In this document: positions 51,484-61,365 of the stretch, in pieces
Layout of the letters: each line of letters starts with the position of its first letter
How positions within the stretch are numbered: the stretch's first letter is position 1
NCBI RefSeq assembly: GCF_938030755.1
Contig: NZ_CALHIF010000022.1
Location: 17,254 to 81,253, forward strand
Source of the DNA: an uncultured Granulicatella sp.
Lineage (GTDB): Bacteria; Bacillota; Bacilli; Lactobacillales; Aerococcaceae
DNA length: 64,000 nt
Direction of reading: 5' to 3'
Translations under genes and position numbers: made by a program
Notes under the pieces: generated by a model
The model's input: the letters and a program-made list of their open reading frames with translations, nothing else
What the model was told of the DNA's origin: nothing
Database searches by the model: none

Positions 51484-54400
51484 ATGAAACATAAAAAAGT
51501 GTTCCTATTTTCAGGGGTTCTTTTAGTATTAGTATTGTTATTAGCTCTAGCTGGGATTGTAAAGCCACAAAACACTTCTAGAACATCGTCCACTCAAGAA
51601 CATTCATCTGCAAAAAATGATGTTTCGATAGCTATCGTGAATGAAGACAGTGGGACGACATACAATGGAGATCAAGTGTCAATGGCCAATGTCCTCATTG
51701 ACTCATTTGCCAAAACAACTCCTTATAAAGTGGAAACTGTTTCTCGCTCAACAGCAGAAAAAGGATTAGAAAACGGTAATTACCAGGTGATGGTGATTAT
51801 GCCAAGTCATTTTTCTCAAGACGCACTTTCTTTAGAAGAGACCGCACCAAAACGCGCATTGTTTCAATATAAAGTTAATGCGGATAAGCAAGTGTTAGTG
51901 AAACAGGCGGAACAAGCAGTATCTGATTTGAAGCAAGCATTTAATCAGGATATGATTCGAATCTATTTTAGTAGTGTCATTGCTAATTTAAAGACTGCTC
52001 AGAATCAGGTGATGGGAGTTGTTAAAAATCAAGGAGATACAGTAAGCCAGTTCGAAGATACCCTTTTGAATCCTTTGACACAGTATTCTCAACAATTCAC
52101 AGGATTATCCAATTCTTCGAAAAATGCAACAGAAGTAATGGAGAACTTTAATACCGTCATCCAAAATACGAATACTTCTTTTACACAAATTATTTCTGTT
52201 AATAAGACTTACGATGAAGAAATCGCTAGAATTAAGCAACTTCAAGACGCTTGGACACAGTCTGTTTTAAAACGTGAAAATGAATTAGCGGTATATGATA
52301 AAGGAATTTCTAGTTTGACAGTGAATGATCCTTTAAAGGTTATGCAAGATATTAATTCCAAAGATTTACCAAGTTTGAATAATAGCCAAGATTTAACAAA
52401 GATTCTAGAGAATTCTAATCAGCTAAATCAACGCTTAAACGATTTTCTTACAGATATCAAAAAGAGAAATGAAGAAATTAGCACTTATTTATCAACTACT
52501 TACAAAGAAAAGATTAAACAAGCTGTAGCGGAATCGTTGTCAGATAATAGTAATCAAACGAAAAAGACATTAGGTTTAATGGTATCAGAGCTTCGTAACA
52601 ATATTGACAAACAAGTCATTTCTAGCGCAAAGCAGATTTCACTTTACGATGATGCTACGATTGACCGGATGGCTTTACCAGAAGCAGATAAGCAATTTTT
52701 GAAAAATACGGTTCATTTTGTTCAAAAAGTTAATCCTAGTGCGACCGTTCAAACGAGTCGTAAGGATGAGTTTGTAAATACGAAACAGAATGAAATCAAG
52801 AATAAGCCAATCTCTGGAGCAATGACAATCAGTGAAATCGCTGGAAAAGTGAAAAAAATAGTATTTACAGTGGATAGTCACTATACCTTACAAAGCCTAA
52901 CGATTGATGGGCAAAATGTTTCATTTACTCAGAATGGGGCATCCGTTGAGGTAACTTCAGGATTCAATTCTTCTGCAAAACAATTAAGAGTTGCGTATGA
53001 GTTGAAACATAAAAATGAGTCGATTTCAGAAACTGGATGGTTCGCTCCAATTGCTTCGAATGTTAAGGTGATAACAGAAGAATCGATCGCTCACTTGAGT
53101 GATGCTCAAAAACAAGCATTGTTGAGCAATGTTTCTAAACTCAATGAAAGTATTAAACAATCCAATAAAGTTATTCAGGCTTTTAATACGTATCAAGAAT
53201 CTGGGGCAGCAACTCCGCAAAAATTCAACTCATTAAATGCTTTAGATGAAAATAGTGTGACTGTAAATGCTAGCGAACAAGCCATTCAAAGAATCTATTC
53301 GGAGAGTGATACGAGAACAGTATTTACGGATTCTAAGCAGTTTTTAGGGGAGATTTCTTCAGCTGTATTTAATGATGTTAAATCATACCTTGAGTTTGCT
53401 GGACAGGTGAAGGCGGTCTATGGAGTTGAATTATATTCCAATAGACAGGCAGATCCAAAACAACCAGCTTCGGATTCTTTATATGCACAGTTAGCGTTAG
53501 ATAGACTGGATGAAGTGTTAGTTGATTTAGTAACGAATACTCTTACGAATGATGTAAAAGATAAATTAGTAATTCCATCAGAATTTACAACGGAAACAAG
53601 TGCATTATCAACAGATGTTCAGGCTTTAAAAAATAATATAGACGCCTATCAAAAATTAATGAGGGATGTCAACGCAGAATTAACAAAGGCTGTAGCACAA
53701 ACTCAAAAAGTTAAAGAAACTCTTGAAAGTAAACCGATTTTTGTAGATTCTGAAAAACGAGATAACACGGATTTAACGAATGTGGGATTAGCGATTAACA
53801 AAGATTTAGCTACACTAATGCAGGCTAGTCGTTCGTTAATGGATAACACGAAGAATCATCAGCAAATTGCGACCACTATTCGTCAAGAATATAATCGATT
53901 AAATGAAGATGTGAAATCGCTAGAGAATAAAGGGACTGAGTATAAAAATTCCGTAGCAACAATGGATGAAGTGATGGCAAAAGAGTATGAATCAAACAGT
54001 TCATTCTTAAAAGAATTTACTCAAGTAATGTCAAATACTCAGTCAGGAAATACGGCTAATACGGTAGTATATGACTATTTGTCACATCCAGTAGATGGTT
54101 CAATGGCGGATGTTCGTTCTTCTAGCAATTCTCGTCAACAAACTGATAACAGAACGGGTGTATTAATGGTGCTGATTATTGCTGTAATGACCTTAGCGTT
54201 TGTCTATATGTTACAACATGGTAATTGGCAAATTCTCGAAACTAACAAGTACCTATCGAATCAACCTACAGTTAACTTCCTACCGTTAGCGTTGTTAGCC
54301 GGTATCGGAGCACTTATCGGACTATTTGTAAGTGTTGTGGTAGGGATGAAGTTGAACCTTCCAGCAGACCAATTATTTGTACTCTGCGGTGTGTCCCTTG

Positions 54401-54717
54401 TTATTGGTGTAAGTATCATATTTATGCATCATGCACTGATGACATGGTTAAAAGCTTATGGCTTATTAGTAAGTTTAGCTTTTGTTGTAATCTATGTAAT
54501 TTCACTAGGGCAATTGTTTGATACGTACTATGGTAGTGTTTCGCCACTCTTAACGTATCTCACACCATTTATATCTGCAGAAGAAATGCTGCATACGGTT
54601 ATTAATCAACAACCTACCTCATGGATTTCAGTTCTTATTATTTCTCTTGTTGGAATTTTAGGATTTGTAGGTAGTATGTTATTTTATAGAAAAAATAATC
54701 AAACAATAAAGGAGTAG
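51484..54717 (+). CDS. esaA: Type VII secretion protein EsaA
   Basis: A 1077-residue membrane protein. One N-terminal transmembrane helix (about 5-26) is followed by a very large extracellular region (about 30-885) rich in helices, then five or six C-terminal helices (about 890-1068). This is the YhgE/Pip-like topology of EsaA. The segment DVSIAIVNEDSGTTYNGDQV after the first helix is a family landmark. EsaA is thought to extend the secretion channel across the envelope and is a known phage receptor in related YueB proteins. Confidence 0.93.
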   Translation: MKHKKVFLFSGVLLVLVLLLALAGIVKPQNTSRTSSTQEHSSAKNDVSIAIVNEDSGTTYNGDQVSMANVLIDSFAKTTPYKVETVSRSTAEKGLENGNYQVMVIMPSHFSQDALSLEETAPKRALFQYKVNADKQVLVKQAEQAVSDLKQAFNQDMIRIYFSSVIANLKTAQNQVMGVVKNQGDTVSQFEDTLLNPLTQYSQQFTGLSNSSKNATEVMENFNTVIQNTNTSFTQIISVNKTYDEEIARIKQLQDAWTQSVLKRENELAVYDKGISSLTVNDPLKVMQDINSKDLPSLNNSQDLTKILENSNQLNQRLNDFLTDIKKRNEEISTYLSTTYKEKIKQAVAESLSDNSNQTKKTLGLMVSELRNNIDKQVISSAKQISLYDDATIDRMALPEADKQFLKNTVHFVQKVNPSATVQTSRKDEFVNTKQNEIKNKPISGAMTISEIAGKVKKIVFTVDSHYTLQSLTIDGQNVSFTQNGASVEVTSGFNSSAKQLRVAYELKHKNESISETGWFAPIASNVKVITEESIAHLSDAQKQALLSNVSKLNESIKQSNKVIQAFNTYQESGAATPQKFNSLNALDENSVTVNASEQAIQRIYSESDTRTVFTDSKQFLGEISSAVFNDVKSYLEFAGQVKAVYGVELYSNRQADPKQPASDSLYAQLALDRLDEVLVDLVTNTLTNDVKDKLVIPSEFTTETSALSTDVQALKNNIDAYQKLMRDVNAELTKAVAQTQKVKETLESKPIFVDSEKRDNTDLTNVGLAINKDLATLMQASRSLMDNTKNHQQIATTIRQEYNRLNEDVKSLENKGTEYKNSVATMDEVMAKEYESNSSFLKEFTQVMSNTQSGNTANTVVYDYLSHPVDGSMADVRSSSNSRQQTDNRTGVLMVLIIAVMTLAFVYMLQHGNWQILETNKYLSNQPTVNFLPLALLAGIGALIGLFVSVVVGMKLNLPADQLFVLCGVSLVIGVSIIFMHHALMTWLKAYGLLVSLAFVVIYVISLGQLFDTYYGSVSPLLTYLTPFISAEEMLHTVINQQPTSWISVLIISLVGILGFVGSMLFYRKNNQTIKE

Positions 54718-54720
54718 ACA

Positions 54721-55182
54721 ATGAAAATAATCAGTCGAGTGCTATTGTTAACACTTGGCATGATAGTTGTCCTCACGGGCAAAGTTTGGGCAGAAACAGG
54801 GTCATTAAAAATTAATGTTGATGTACCTGTCACACCACAAGTAACAGAGAAGACATATTTTGAACAAGACGTTTTGTTAAAACAACTGTTTGATGCCTCT
54901 TTGTCTCAAATGATTTCAAAACAACAGGCAGAAGAGTCATTATCTGGAACAGAAGATAATACTCTTCTTTTTTTATCGACAACCCCACAAAAATTAAATC
55001 CAATAGATACTACTCAATTCTTTCTTACACAGAGCACAGCATCTCCTTCTAAAGGAGTGACATTACGGCCTCCTCAAAAAGAGTCACCGTGGTTTGTGAT
55101 AGCGTTCATTGGTTTGGGATTTTTGGTTAGTGGTGTTTCGGTTTATCAATTTTTGAAGAAAAGGAAAACTCATCATGCGTAA
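54721..55182 (+). CDS. essA: Type VII secretion protein EssA
   Basis: A 153-residue protein with a signal-like N-terminus (about 5-24), an extracytoplasmic middle region and a C-terminal transmembrane helix (about 120-141) followed by basic residues. This is the EssA size and topology. It begins three bases after esaA and overlaps esaB by eight bases. Sequence conservation in EssA is low, so the call rests on synteny. Confidence 0.85.
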   Translation: MKIISRVLLLTLGMIVVLTGKVWAETGSLKINVDVPVTPQVTEKTYFEQDVLLKQLFDASLSQMISKQQAEESLSGTEDNTLLFLSTTPQKLNPIDTTQFFLTQSTASPSKGVTLRPPQKESPWFVIAFIGLGFLVSGVSVYQFLKKRKTHHA

Positions 55183-55429
55183 TACCTATATTAATATCAC
55201 ATTGAATTTAGAAAAGTTTGCCTATGGGAAATATGATCTTCGAATCCCAGTAGGAATAAGTATGAAGGAATTATTAAATATTGTGAAGGATGCCTATCAG
55301 TTAGCGTTTGAGGTTAATACTCCAAGTGTCCGCATTCATGAAAAAGGAATTGTATTAACAGCTTTACAAAGAATTGAAGATGTGAACTATTTACATGACG
55401 GAATCCAACTGATGGTTGAAACATTATAG
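55175..55429 (+). CDS. esaB: Type VII secretion protein EsaB (YukD-like, ubiquitin fold)
   Basis: An 84-residue protein with a beta-grasp pattern (INITLNLEKFAYGKYDLRIPVGISMKELLNIV), matching YukD/EsaB. It is a cytoplasmic regulatory component of T7b systems. It lies between essA and essB, as in Staphylococcus. Confidence 0.93.
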   Translation: MRNTYINITLNLEKFAYGKYDLRIPVGISMKELLNIVKDAYQLAFEVNTPSVRIHEKGIVLTALQRIEDVNYLHDGIQLMVETL

Positions 55430-55446
55430 AAAGCGAGCGAACGAAA

Positions 55447-56568
55447 TTGAAAACTCTTGAAGTAACGAAAGAAGAATTTAAAGGCAATATTGCATTGGCT
55501 TTAACATTATTAGAAGTGAGCATTCCAGAAGCAGTATCTCTACAAATTGAAGAAACAGAAAGCGCCTATCTGTTTCATGCTGAAACAGATATCGTTCAAG
55601 ATTATGGTGTAGTATATCAACTTCCTTTAGAAGAACAACTACGGTATCTAATGAATATTGGTCACTTGTTTGAAGCACTAAAAACAAGTGCCTACACGTA
55701 TTCTTTAACCCCTGATAATCTTGTGTTCACTCAAAATGGGATTGCGAAACTCATCTTCCGTGGGGTCAAAGGTCAAGTTCCTCCCTATGAAGAAATAACG
55801 GGAGCAACTTTCTTAAAACATTATAAATCTATGATTATTTCTGTCTTAGATACAAAAGCAAAGTATGAAGAACTCGCACAAGGCAAACTCGAATTTTATA
55901 AAGGACATAAATTTACTGAGAGTATCCTCTCTGCAGAAACCATAGAGGAGGTTGTAAGTTTACTAAATGAGCACTTGGAGTATGAAAAGCAACGCGTGGC
56001 AAAAGAAATGGTGCGTGTCCCTCGTAAGAGATTATTCACATGGAAATTAACAGGGATTCTATTTGGAGTATTATCGGTAATCTTTGCCAGTCTTTTAGGA
56101 TATCACATGTTCGTGACTCAACCACAACAGCAAACGATTGCGAATGTACGCTTATCCTTTATCCAAAAAGACTATTCTAAGGTAGTATCTTCCGTTAAAA
56201 ATATGGATAGTAAAAGCTTATCGCCAGAAGACAAGTATATCGTTGCGTACTCTGTAATAATGACCGAACCGTTAACGGACGCTCAAAAAACAATGCTAGG
56301 GAAAATTACGACTCAAACGAATGAAGACTATCTACGTTATTGGGTTCTTATCGGTCAGAATAAGATTGATGAAGCAATGGATATTGCGAGTTATTTAGAT
56401 GATCCGCAATTATTAATGTACGGTTTGACGAAGAAAATCGATGATATCCAACGAGATCCAAGTTTAACTTCTGAAAAAAGAACGGAAGAAATTAATCGTT
56501 ATAAAGGTAAGTTAGAAGAACTCAAAAAACAATATTTACCAACACAACAAAAAACGAAAGAAAACTAA
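55447..56568 (+). CDS. essB: Type VII secretion protein EssB (YukC)
   Basis: A 373-residue protein with a TTG start. It has an N-terminal pseudokinase-like cytoplasmic domain (about 1-195), one transmembrane helix (about 205-227, GILFGVLSVIFASLLGYHMF) and an extracytoplasmic helical domain (about 235-360). EssB is an essential membrane component that contacts EssC. Confidence 0.93.
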   Translation: MKTLEVTKEEFKGNIALALTLLEVSIPEAVSLQIEETESAYLFHAETDIVQDYGVVYQLPLEEQLRYLMNIGHLFEALKTSAYTYSLTPDNLVFTQNGIAKLIFRGVKGQVPPYEEITGATFLKHYKSMIISVLDTKAKYEELAQGKLEFYKGHKFTESILSAETIEEVVSLLNEHLEYEKQRVAKEMVRVPRKRLFTWKLTGILFGVLSVIFASLLGYHMFVTQPQQQTIANVRLSFIQKDYSKVVSSVKNMDSKSLSPEDKYIVAYSVIMTEPLTDAQKTMLGKITTQTNEDYLRYWVLIGQNKIDEAMDIASYLDDPQLLMYGLTKKIDDIQRDPSLTSEKRTEEINRYKGKLEELKKQYLPTQQKTKEN

Positions 56569-56582
56569 CACGGAGGAGTAAG

Positions 56583-59500
56583 ATGATTTGTTTAATTAAA
56601 CTAAAAGATACGATATACGACATTTCACAGGAAAGACCCTACCGTGTAGGTGCTTTTATGAATGATGATATTGTCATCAAAAATCCTTATGCGGATAAAC
56701 TAACCGTCAAGAATGGACTAGTGACGTATAATCATGAAACGTATTCTTACGGGAAGCATGCAATTTCTTTGAGTGATGACGTACATGCAGAATTATTTGT
56801 GTTTGAATACACGTTACAAACATTAATGACGAACGTGCCTATTACGATTGGACCAGAGGCTATTCATACAGTTCGAATCGAGGAAAGTGATGAGTTATTA
56901 ATCCGACAAATCCCTACTGGATATGAAATTGTAACTTCAAAACCTATCTTCTTAAATGGGCAAAAAGTGAACGCGTCCATTCATATGAGTGAAGGAGACA
57001 GTGTATTTTCATCAAGTGGGTATTTTGTCAAAATGGATGGACAACGTGTTCTCATAGCTAGTATTCATCCTATTGAATCAGAATTAATACAATTGGACTT
57101 TGAAGAGAACGGGGAAGATAAATTCAGTGATTTCCACCGTTCCCCTCGTTTCATTTTACGTGAGCCAGATGATGTGGTGAGCATCTTAGCGCCTCCAACT
57201 GAGGATAATATGCAGAAGCAATCGCTATTAAAATTAATTATCATGCCACTTGCGATGATTGGGCTAACGGTCGCAACGCATTTTCTTACAGGAAATGGCG
57301 GTATGATGATTATGATGATGGGGATGTCGGTGATTACTTTAATCACCTCGGTCCATAGTTTCTTCTCAGATAAAAAACAAAATAAACGTCTGAAAGCTAA
57401 AAAGATGGAAAACTATAAAGCGTATTTGAATGAGAAATATAAAGAGCTTTATGATTTATCTAAAGAGCAGGAAGAAGCGTTGAATTATCATTATCCAAGT
57501 ATGGAGAAGGTCATGGAAATGGCCAAAAATACTGATAGACGTCTCTATGAAAAGACACCTCATCACTTTGATTTTCTAACGTACCGTCTAGGGACAGGAA
57601 GGATCATTCCTAGCTTTAAAATCGATTATAAGAAATCTGAGTTAACAGAATATAATGAAGCCATCAGTGAACAAGTAACGGAATTAGTGGCTCATTATCA
57701 ATTCTTAGAAAATCTACCCATTACTAATGATTTATTATCAGCTCCTACAGGGTATATCGGTTCGCGTCGAACAGTCATTGAGCAAGTGCAACAAGCGATG
57801 ATGCAATTAGCTACTTTCCATAGTTACCATGATGTGCAATTTGTTCCAGTGTTTCGTGAAGAAGAACTTCCGCTATGGGAATGGAGTCGTTGGTTACCGC
57901 ATATGAAACTCCAACAGTTTAATTGCCGTAGTTTTGTATACCATCAACGTAGTCGTGATCAATTGTTAACGTCTCTCTATCAAATGATCAAAGAACGCAA
58001 ACAAGCGGCTGAACAGGCAGGAACTAATAAGCAACTCACATTTACTCCTCATTACGTATTTGTGATTACGGATTTATCTCTAATGCTAGACCATAATATT
58101 ATGGAGTTTATTAATGAAGATTTATCACACCTTGGAATTAGCTATCTTTTTGTAGAAGATGTGATTGAAAGCCTACCAGAACATGTAAAAACGGTTGTGG
58201 ATTTCAAAGGAAATCGTCAAGGAACATTACGCCTGCATAATGGCGAATATATGGATAAACCGTTTGTGACGTTTGAGAAGTTATCCACTGAAGCCAAAGA
58301 ACAATTCGCAAGAGACTTGGCTCAAGTGACGCATGTTCAAACATTACGAAACGCGATTCCAGATAGTGTCACATTCTTAGAAATGTATGGTGTAGATTCT
58401 GTAGAAGCATTAGATATGAACTATCGTTGGGCAACGAATGATACGTATCAAACAATGGCGGTACCATTAGGGCTACGTGGCCGTGATGAATTATTAATGT
58501 TGAATTTACATGAAAAAGCGCATGGACCTCACGGACTAATGGCAGGGACAACAGGATCAGGGAAATCTGAAACCTTACAGTCGTATATTGCTTCATTAGC
58601 GGTGAATTTCCATCCATATGAAGTGGCATTTCTCTTGATTGACTACAAAGGTGGAGGGATGGCGAACCTATTTGCAGACTTACCGCACTTAGTTGGGGCT
58701 ATTACCAACTTAGATGTAGCGCAAGCCAATCGTGCCTTAGTGTCTATTCAAGCAGAATTGAAGAAACGTCAACGATTATTTGCAGAATATGATGTAAACC
58801 ATATTAATCAGTACATGAAATTATTTAAAGAGGGTGTAGCCACTGAGCCAATGCCTCATTTATTCTTGATTTCGGATGAGTTTGCAGAATTGAAAACGAA
58901 CCAACCGGACTTCATGAAAGAGTTAGTATCCGCTGCACGTATCGGACGTTCGCTCGGAATTCACTTGATTTTAGCAACTCAAAAACCAAGCGGCGTAGTG
59001 GATGATCAAATCTGGTCTAACTCGAAATTTAAGATTGCGTTGAAAGTACAAGATGTAGCCGATTCGCGTGAAATTATTAAAACGCCAGATGCTGCAGAAA
59101 TTACACAAACGGGTCGTGGATACCTGCAAGTTGGGAATAATGAAATCTATGAATTATTCCAAAGTGCTTGGAGTGGAGCCGATTATGAACCAGAAGCGGT
59201 ACGTTCTACACATCGAGATACGACAGTGTATGCCATTAAAGATAATGGCCAGTATGAAGCAATCAATAAAGACTTAAGTGGATTAGATGATAGCGGCAAT
59301 CAGAAACGATTGCCAACGCAACTGGATGCGGTCGTTCAAGAAGCGAAGCGTGTATTCGAATCGCTTCACCTTCCAAAAGTCGCAAGTCCGTGGCTTCCAC
59401 CGTTAAAAGAGAGAATAGCGGCGGAAGATATCCAAGATATTCAATTTAAACATTATTGGGGAGCCGATAAACACCCTGAGTTTTTATTGGGATATCAAGA

Positions 59501-60974
59501 TATTCCTGAACAACAAGCGCAATTACCGCTGACAGTTGACTTCAACGATTGTGGCCATATTCTGGTTGTTGGAAGTCCAGGTTATGGGAAATCTACCTTT
59601 ATTCAAAATGCATTGATTGATGTAATGCGTAAAACAACGCCAGAGCAATCGCATATATATTTATATGACTTTGGAACGAGTGGATTAATTTCTTTAGTAG
59701 ATTTTCCACATGTGGCGGACTACTTTACAGCAGATGATAATGAGAAAGTGATGAAGTCATTACGACGTCTTCAAAAAGAAGTGAAGGTAAGAAAGGCCGC
59801 TCTTAGTGAGGCGCGTTCAAGTAATATGCAACAATACAACAGAGACGCCGCAACACCATTCCCTTCACTATTTATTGCAATCGATAGTTTTGACGGAGTG
59901 TGTGATGCTACTTTCAGCGAAGCGTTTAACGAAACCGTTAATATTCTAGCGCGTGAGGGGGCCTCTCTAGGAATCTATCTCATCACAACGATGTCTCGTT
60001 TCAATGCTATGCGTGTACAATTACAAGCAAACTTTAAAACAAAAATTGCGCTTTACTTATTCGAACAGAGCGATGTTACAAGTATTGTTGGTCGTACAGA
60101 CCAAGTGCTTTTGGATATCCGTGGACGCGGATTAATGAAGCAAGACACAGTCGTTTCATTCCAAGTGTGTGTGCCGTATGCTGTGGAAGATAATTCATCA
60201 ATGATTCAGCAAGTGAAAGCAGAAGCACAAGAAATGTCACATTATTGGACAGGTGCATTACCACAACCAATTCCAATGTTGCCAGAAGTGGTGACACCGG
60301 AAATGGTGGAAGCTCAAGTAGACCGATCAGAACGAAACCATCAAGTATTACTCGGGTTAACGAGAGAAATGGTCGAAGTGGCTGCATTTACATTAGATAA
60401 AGCCATCTCGTTAGTCAGTGATAATGTTCGAAGTGTTACTCAGTTCTACAAAGTATTAGCTTACCAATTGCAACAATATACGACTCCTGTTCAAGTTGTG
60501 ATTGTGGATCCATTAGGGTTAGTACCATTAGATCAATTTAAAGAAGCGCATCGTTTCAGCGATACACTGAGTGCTAAAGAGGGAATGAATATCATCTTAG
60601 ACAACTTGAAGGAACGGATGACGCAACCTGGTGAGTATACTCAATCACTCATTATCATTCCAGACATCCAAATCCTTGGACAAAGTCTCAACATTACAGA
60701 AAATCAGTTTAAAGAGCTTCTGTTAGAAGGACCTAAGTATGGCATTACGCCAGTATTTGTGGGGAACTATAAAGACCTAATGACGAATTACTCAACGCTT
60801 GTAACCTTACACAGACAATTGACAACGCAGGTGTTCATGGGAATGCGTATCAGCGACCAAGAATATGTTCGCTTCCCGTATATCTCAAACGAAAAATCTC
60901 CACGTCCAAACGAAGGTTATATTGTTGATGCAGAAGGTTATGAATTTGTACAATTAATGAGTATAGAAGAATAA
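56583..60974 (+). CDS. essC: Type VII secretion ATPase EssC
   Basis: A 1463-residue motor. It has N-terminal FHA-like domains (about 1-190), two transmembrane helices (about 211-255) and several FtsK/SpoIIIE ATPase domains. The first has Walker A GTTGSGKSE with K661 and LLIDYKGGGMANLF. The second has GSPGYGKST with K1003. The C-terminal third (about 1250-1463) is a degenerate ATPase domain that in S. aureus determines which effectors are exported. Length is close to staphylococcal EssC. Confidence 0.96.
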   Translation: MICLIKLKDTIYDISQERPYRVGAFMNDDIVIKNPYADKLTVKNGLVTYNHETYSYGKHAISLSDDVHAELFVFEYTLQTLMTNVPITIGPEAIHTVRIEESDELLIRQIPTGYEIVTSKPIFLNGQKVNASIHMSEGDSVFSSSGYFVKMDGQRVLIASIHPIESELIQLDFEENGEDKFSDFHRSPRFILREPDDVVSILAPPTEDNMQKQSLLKLIIMPLAMIGLTVATHFLTGNGGMMIMMMGMSVITLITSVHSFFSDKKQNKRLKAKKMENYKAYLNEKYKELYDLSKEQEEALNYHYPSMEKVMEMAKNTDRRLYEKTPHHFDFLTYRLGTGRIIPSFKIDYKKSELTEYNEAISEQVTELVAHYQFLENLPITNDLLSAPTGYIGSRRTVIEQVQQAMMQLATFHSYHDVQFVPVFREEELPLWEWSRWLPHMKLQQFNCRSFVYHQRSRDQLLTSLYQMIKERKQAAEQAGTNKQLTFTPHYVFVITDLSLMLDHNIMEFINEDLSHLGISYLFVEDVIESLPEHVKTVVDFKGNRQGTLRLHNGEYMDKPFVTFEKLSTEAKEQFARDLAQVTHVQTLRNAIPDSVTFLEMYGVDSVEALDMNYRWATNDTYQTMAVPLGLRGRDELLMLNLHEKAHGPHGLMAGTTGSGKSETLQSYIASLAVNFHPYEVAFLLIDYKGGGMANLFADLPHLVGAITNLDVAQANRALVSIQAELKKRQRLFAEYDVNHINQYMKLFKEGVATEPMPHLFLISDEFAELKTNQPDFMKELVSAARIGRSLGIHLILATQKPSGVVDDQIWSNSKFKIALKVQDVADSREIIKTPDAAEITQTGRGYLQVGNNEIYELFQSAWSGADYEPEAVRSTHRDTTVYAIKDNGQYEAINKDLSGLDDSGNQKRLPTQLDAVVQEAKRVFESLHLPKVASPWLPPLKERIAAEDIQDIQFKHYWGADKHPEFLLGYQDIPEQQAQLPLTVDFNDCGHILVVGSPGYGKSTFIQNALIDVMRKTTPEQSHIYLYDFGTSGLISLVDFPHVADYFTADDNEKVMKSLRRLQKEVKVRKAALSEARSSNMQQYNRDAATPFPSLFIAIDSFDGVCDATFSEAFNETVNILAREGASLGIYLITTMSRFNAMRVQLQANFKTKIALYLFEQSDVTSIVGRTDQVLLDIRGRGLMKQDTVVSFQVCVPYAVEDNSSMIQQVKAEAQEMSHYWTGALPQPIPMLPEVVTPEMVEAQVDRSERNHQVLLGLTREMVEVAAFTLDKAISLVSDNVRSVTQFYKVLAYQLQQYTTPVQVVIVDPLGLVPLDQFKEAHRFSDTLSAKEGMNIILDNLKERMTQPGEYTQSLIIIPDIQILGQSLNITENQFKELLLEGPKYGITPVFVGNYKDLMTNYSTLVTLHRQLTTQVFMGMRISDQEYVRFPYISNEKSPRPNEGYIVDAEGYEFVQLMSIEE

Positions 60975-60987
60975 AGGAGGCGGAAGG

Positions 60988-61362
60988 ATGAAGAAGATAT
61001 TTATATTCATAGCTATAGTGATAGGTATCTTTGCAGTAGTACAGTGCTCAAGACCAACAATCACGAAGGAACAACAGAATAATGTTGTGACTAGAATTGC
61101 GCGGAGATATGATATTAGTGAAGTTGAATTTCTGCGGTTTACAAAAAACTGGAGTACAGGCAGCTATATTTTACAACTAAAACTAGATGATGATGATTCA
61201 AAAGAGGTAACGATGATAATAGAAGATAAGAAAGAGTTGGATAGTGTGGACTTGGAGTTAGTTCTGAATCCGATTGGAGAATATGATGATATTGAAAGAG
61301 CTGAAAAAATTACGGGAGATATATCTATATCTAATATTAAAATAAAATATCTAGGAGAGTAG
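60988..61362 (+). CDS. Putative lipoprotein, DUF1433/TilA-like immunity candidate
   Basis: A 124-residue protein with a hydrophobic N-terminus ending in a lipobox-like AVVQC (Cys at about 20), then a small alpha/beta domain. Its size, lipobox and position directly before a lipase-type T7 effector match DUF1433 lipoproteins that neutralise the TslA phospholipase outside the cell. It begins 13 bases after essC with its own AAGGAGG. Identification from context and general features; sequence match to DUF1433 not verified. Confidence 0.6.
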   Translation: MKKIFIFIAIVIGIFAVVQCSRPTITKEQQNNVVTRIARRYDISEVEFLRFTKNWSTGSYILQLKLDDDDSKEVTMIIEDKKELDSVDLELVLNPIGEYDDIERAEKITGDISISNIKIKYLGE

Positions 61363-61365
61363 ATA